The notes under the pieces are model-generated. The model searched no databases. It worked only from the letters and a program-made list of their open reading frames with translations, and had not been told where the DNA came from. Both the position numbers and the translations under genes were made by a program. Below, one piece after another: positions 13,264 through 13,312 of a stretch of DNA of 13,312 nt (its first letter is position 1; each line of letters opens with the position of its first letter). Source of the DNA: Clostridium sp. (GTDB lineage Bacteria; Bacillota; Clostridia; Clostridiales; Clostridiaceae). The stretch is taken from contig JAAZGI010000005.1 in assembly GCA_012511315.1 (NCBI GenBank), positions 1 through 13,312 on the forward strand, written 5' to 3'.

Positions 13264-13312
13264 TTCTGATTTTAGGGATAATGCTTGGCATATGTTTTGT
13301 TTATACGAAAGA
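13248..13312 (+). CDS. Start of a membrane-anchored or secreted protein gene, cut by the window edge
   Basis: A TTG at 13248, seven bases after AGGAG (13236-13240), opens a frame that remains open to the window end. The 21 complete codons give MRNLLILILGIMLGICFVYT followed by K, a positive start and an unbroken hydrophobic core, the look of a signal peptide or N-terminal membrane helix. It overlaps the sigma factor gene by 16 bases in another frame, so translation is probably coupled. Genes placed like this after a sigma factor often encode a regulator or a target of it, such as a membrane anti-sigma factor, but only the first residues are visible. Confidence 0.6.
   Translation, partial: MRNLLILILGIMLGICFVYTK

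Noticed and set aside
1..13312. CRISPR array, tRNA genes, insertion-sequence transposase or prophage genes
   Set aside because: No regularly spaced repeats, no tRNA cloverleaf with a TTCGANT-type arm, and no transposase or phage-like proteins were seen on reading the window.

Overview
The window looks like a chromosomal housekeeping segment of a low-GC Gram-positive bacterium (Bacillota), most likely class Clostridia. All recognisable genes lie on the + strand. The order dGTPase-like gene, dnaG, primary sigma factor, trmK, Nif3-family gene, rnpB is the macromolecular-synthesis neighbourhood familiar from clostridia. The RNase P RNA has the type A layout rather than the type B layout usual in Bacilli. 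Shine-Dalgarno sites are strong, intergenic DNA is very AT-rich, and several promoters share an extended -10 element, TGCTATAAT or TGCTATATT. No species can be named from what is visible.

Layout. 1-3968: the 3' part of an HD-domain dNTPase gene (start outside the window), then dnaG and rpoD (sigA) abutting each other and closed by a strong terminator. 4009-4939: a separately promoted five-helix membrane protein with a probable PH-like domain. 5199-6700: trmK and a Nif3-family gene overlapping by 10 bases. 6754-7172: promoter, RNase P RNA gene and terminator. 7175-7283: what appears to be a collapsed group II intron, with a GTGCG-type 5' end joined almost directly to domains V and VI. 7414-8250: an unrecognised membrane protein, a terminator, a perfect inverted repeat and a 48-residue single-helix membrane protein. 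8278-9742: a two-gene unit of an acidic 100-residue protein and a DUF3810-like membrane protein with an HELAH motif. 9842-10394: msrA and its terminator. 10540-12241: a secreted coiled-coil cell-wall protein ending in a 3D-like domain, with promoter and terminator. 12242-13312: an AT-rich stretch with a possible 26-codon peptide, a short sigma-70-family factor lacking a recognisable region 3, and the start of a coupled, signal-peptide-like gene running off the end.

How the genes relate. dnaG and rpoD link replication priming to transcription initiation. trmK and rnpB act on tRNA (m1A22 methylation and 5' processing). The genes from about 7.4 kb on are mainly envelope or accessory functions in small, separately terminated units: membrane proteins, a putative zinc-dependent membrane peptidase, oxidised-methionine repair, a peptidoglycan-associated secreted protein and an alternative sigma factor. 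The least ordinary elements are the intron relic beside rnpB, the variant 3D-domain protein, and the sigma factor with its overlapping partner gene.
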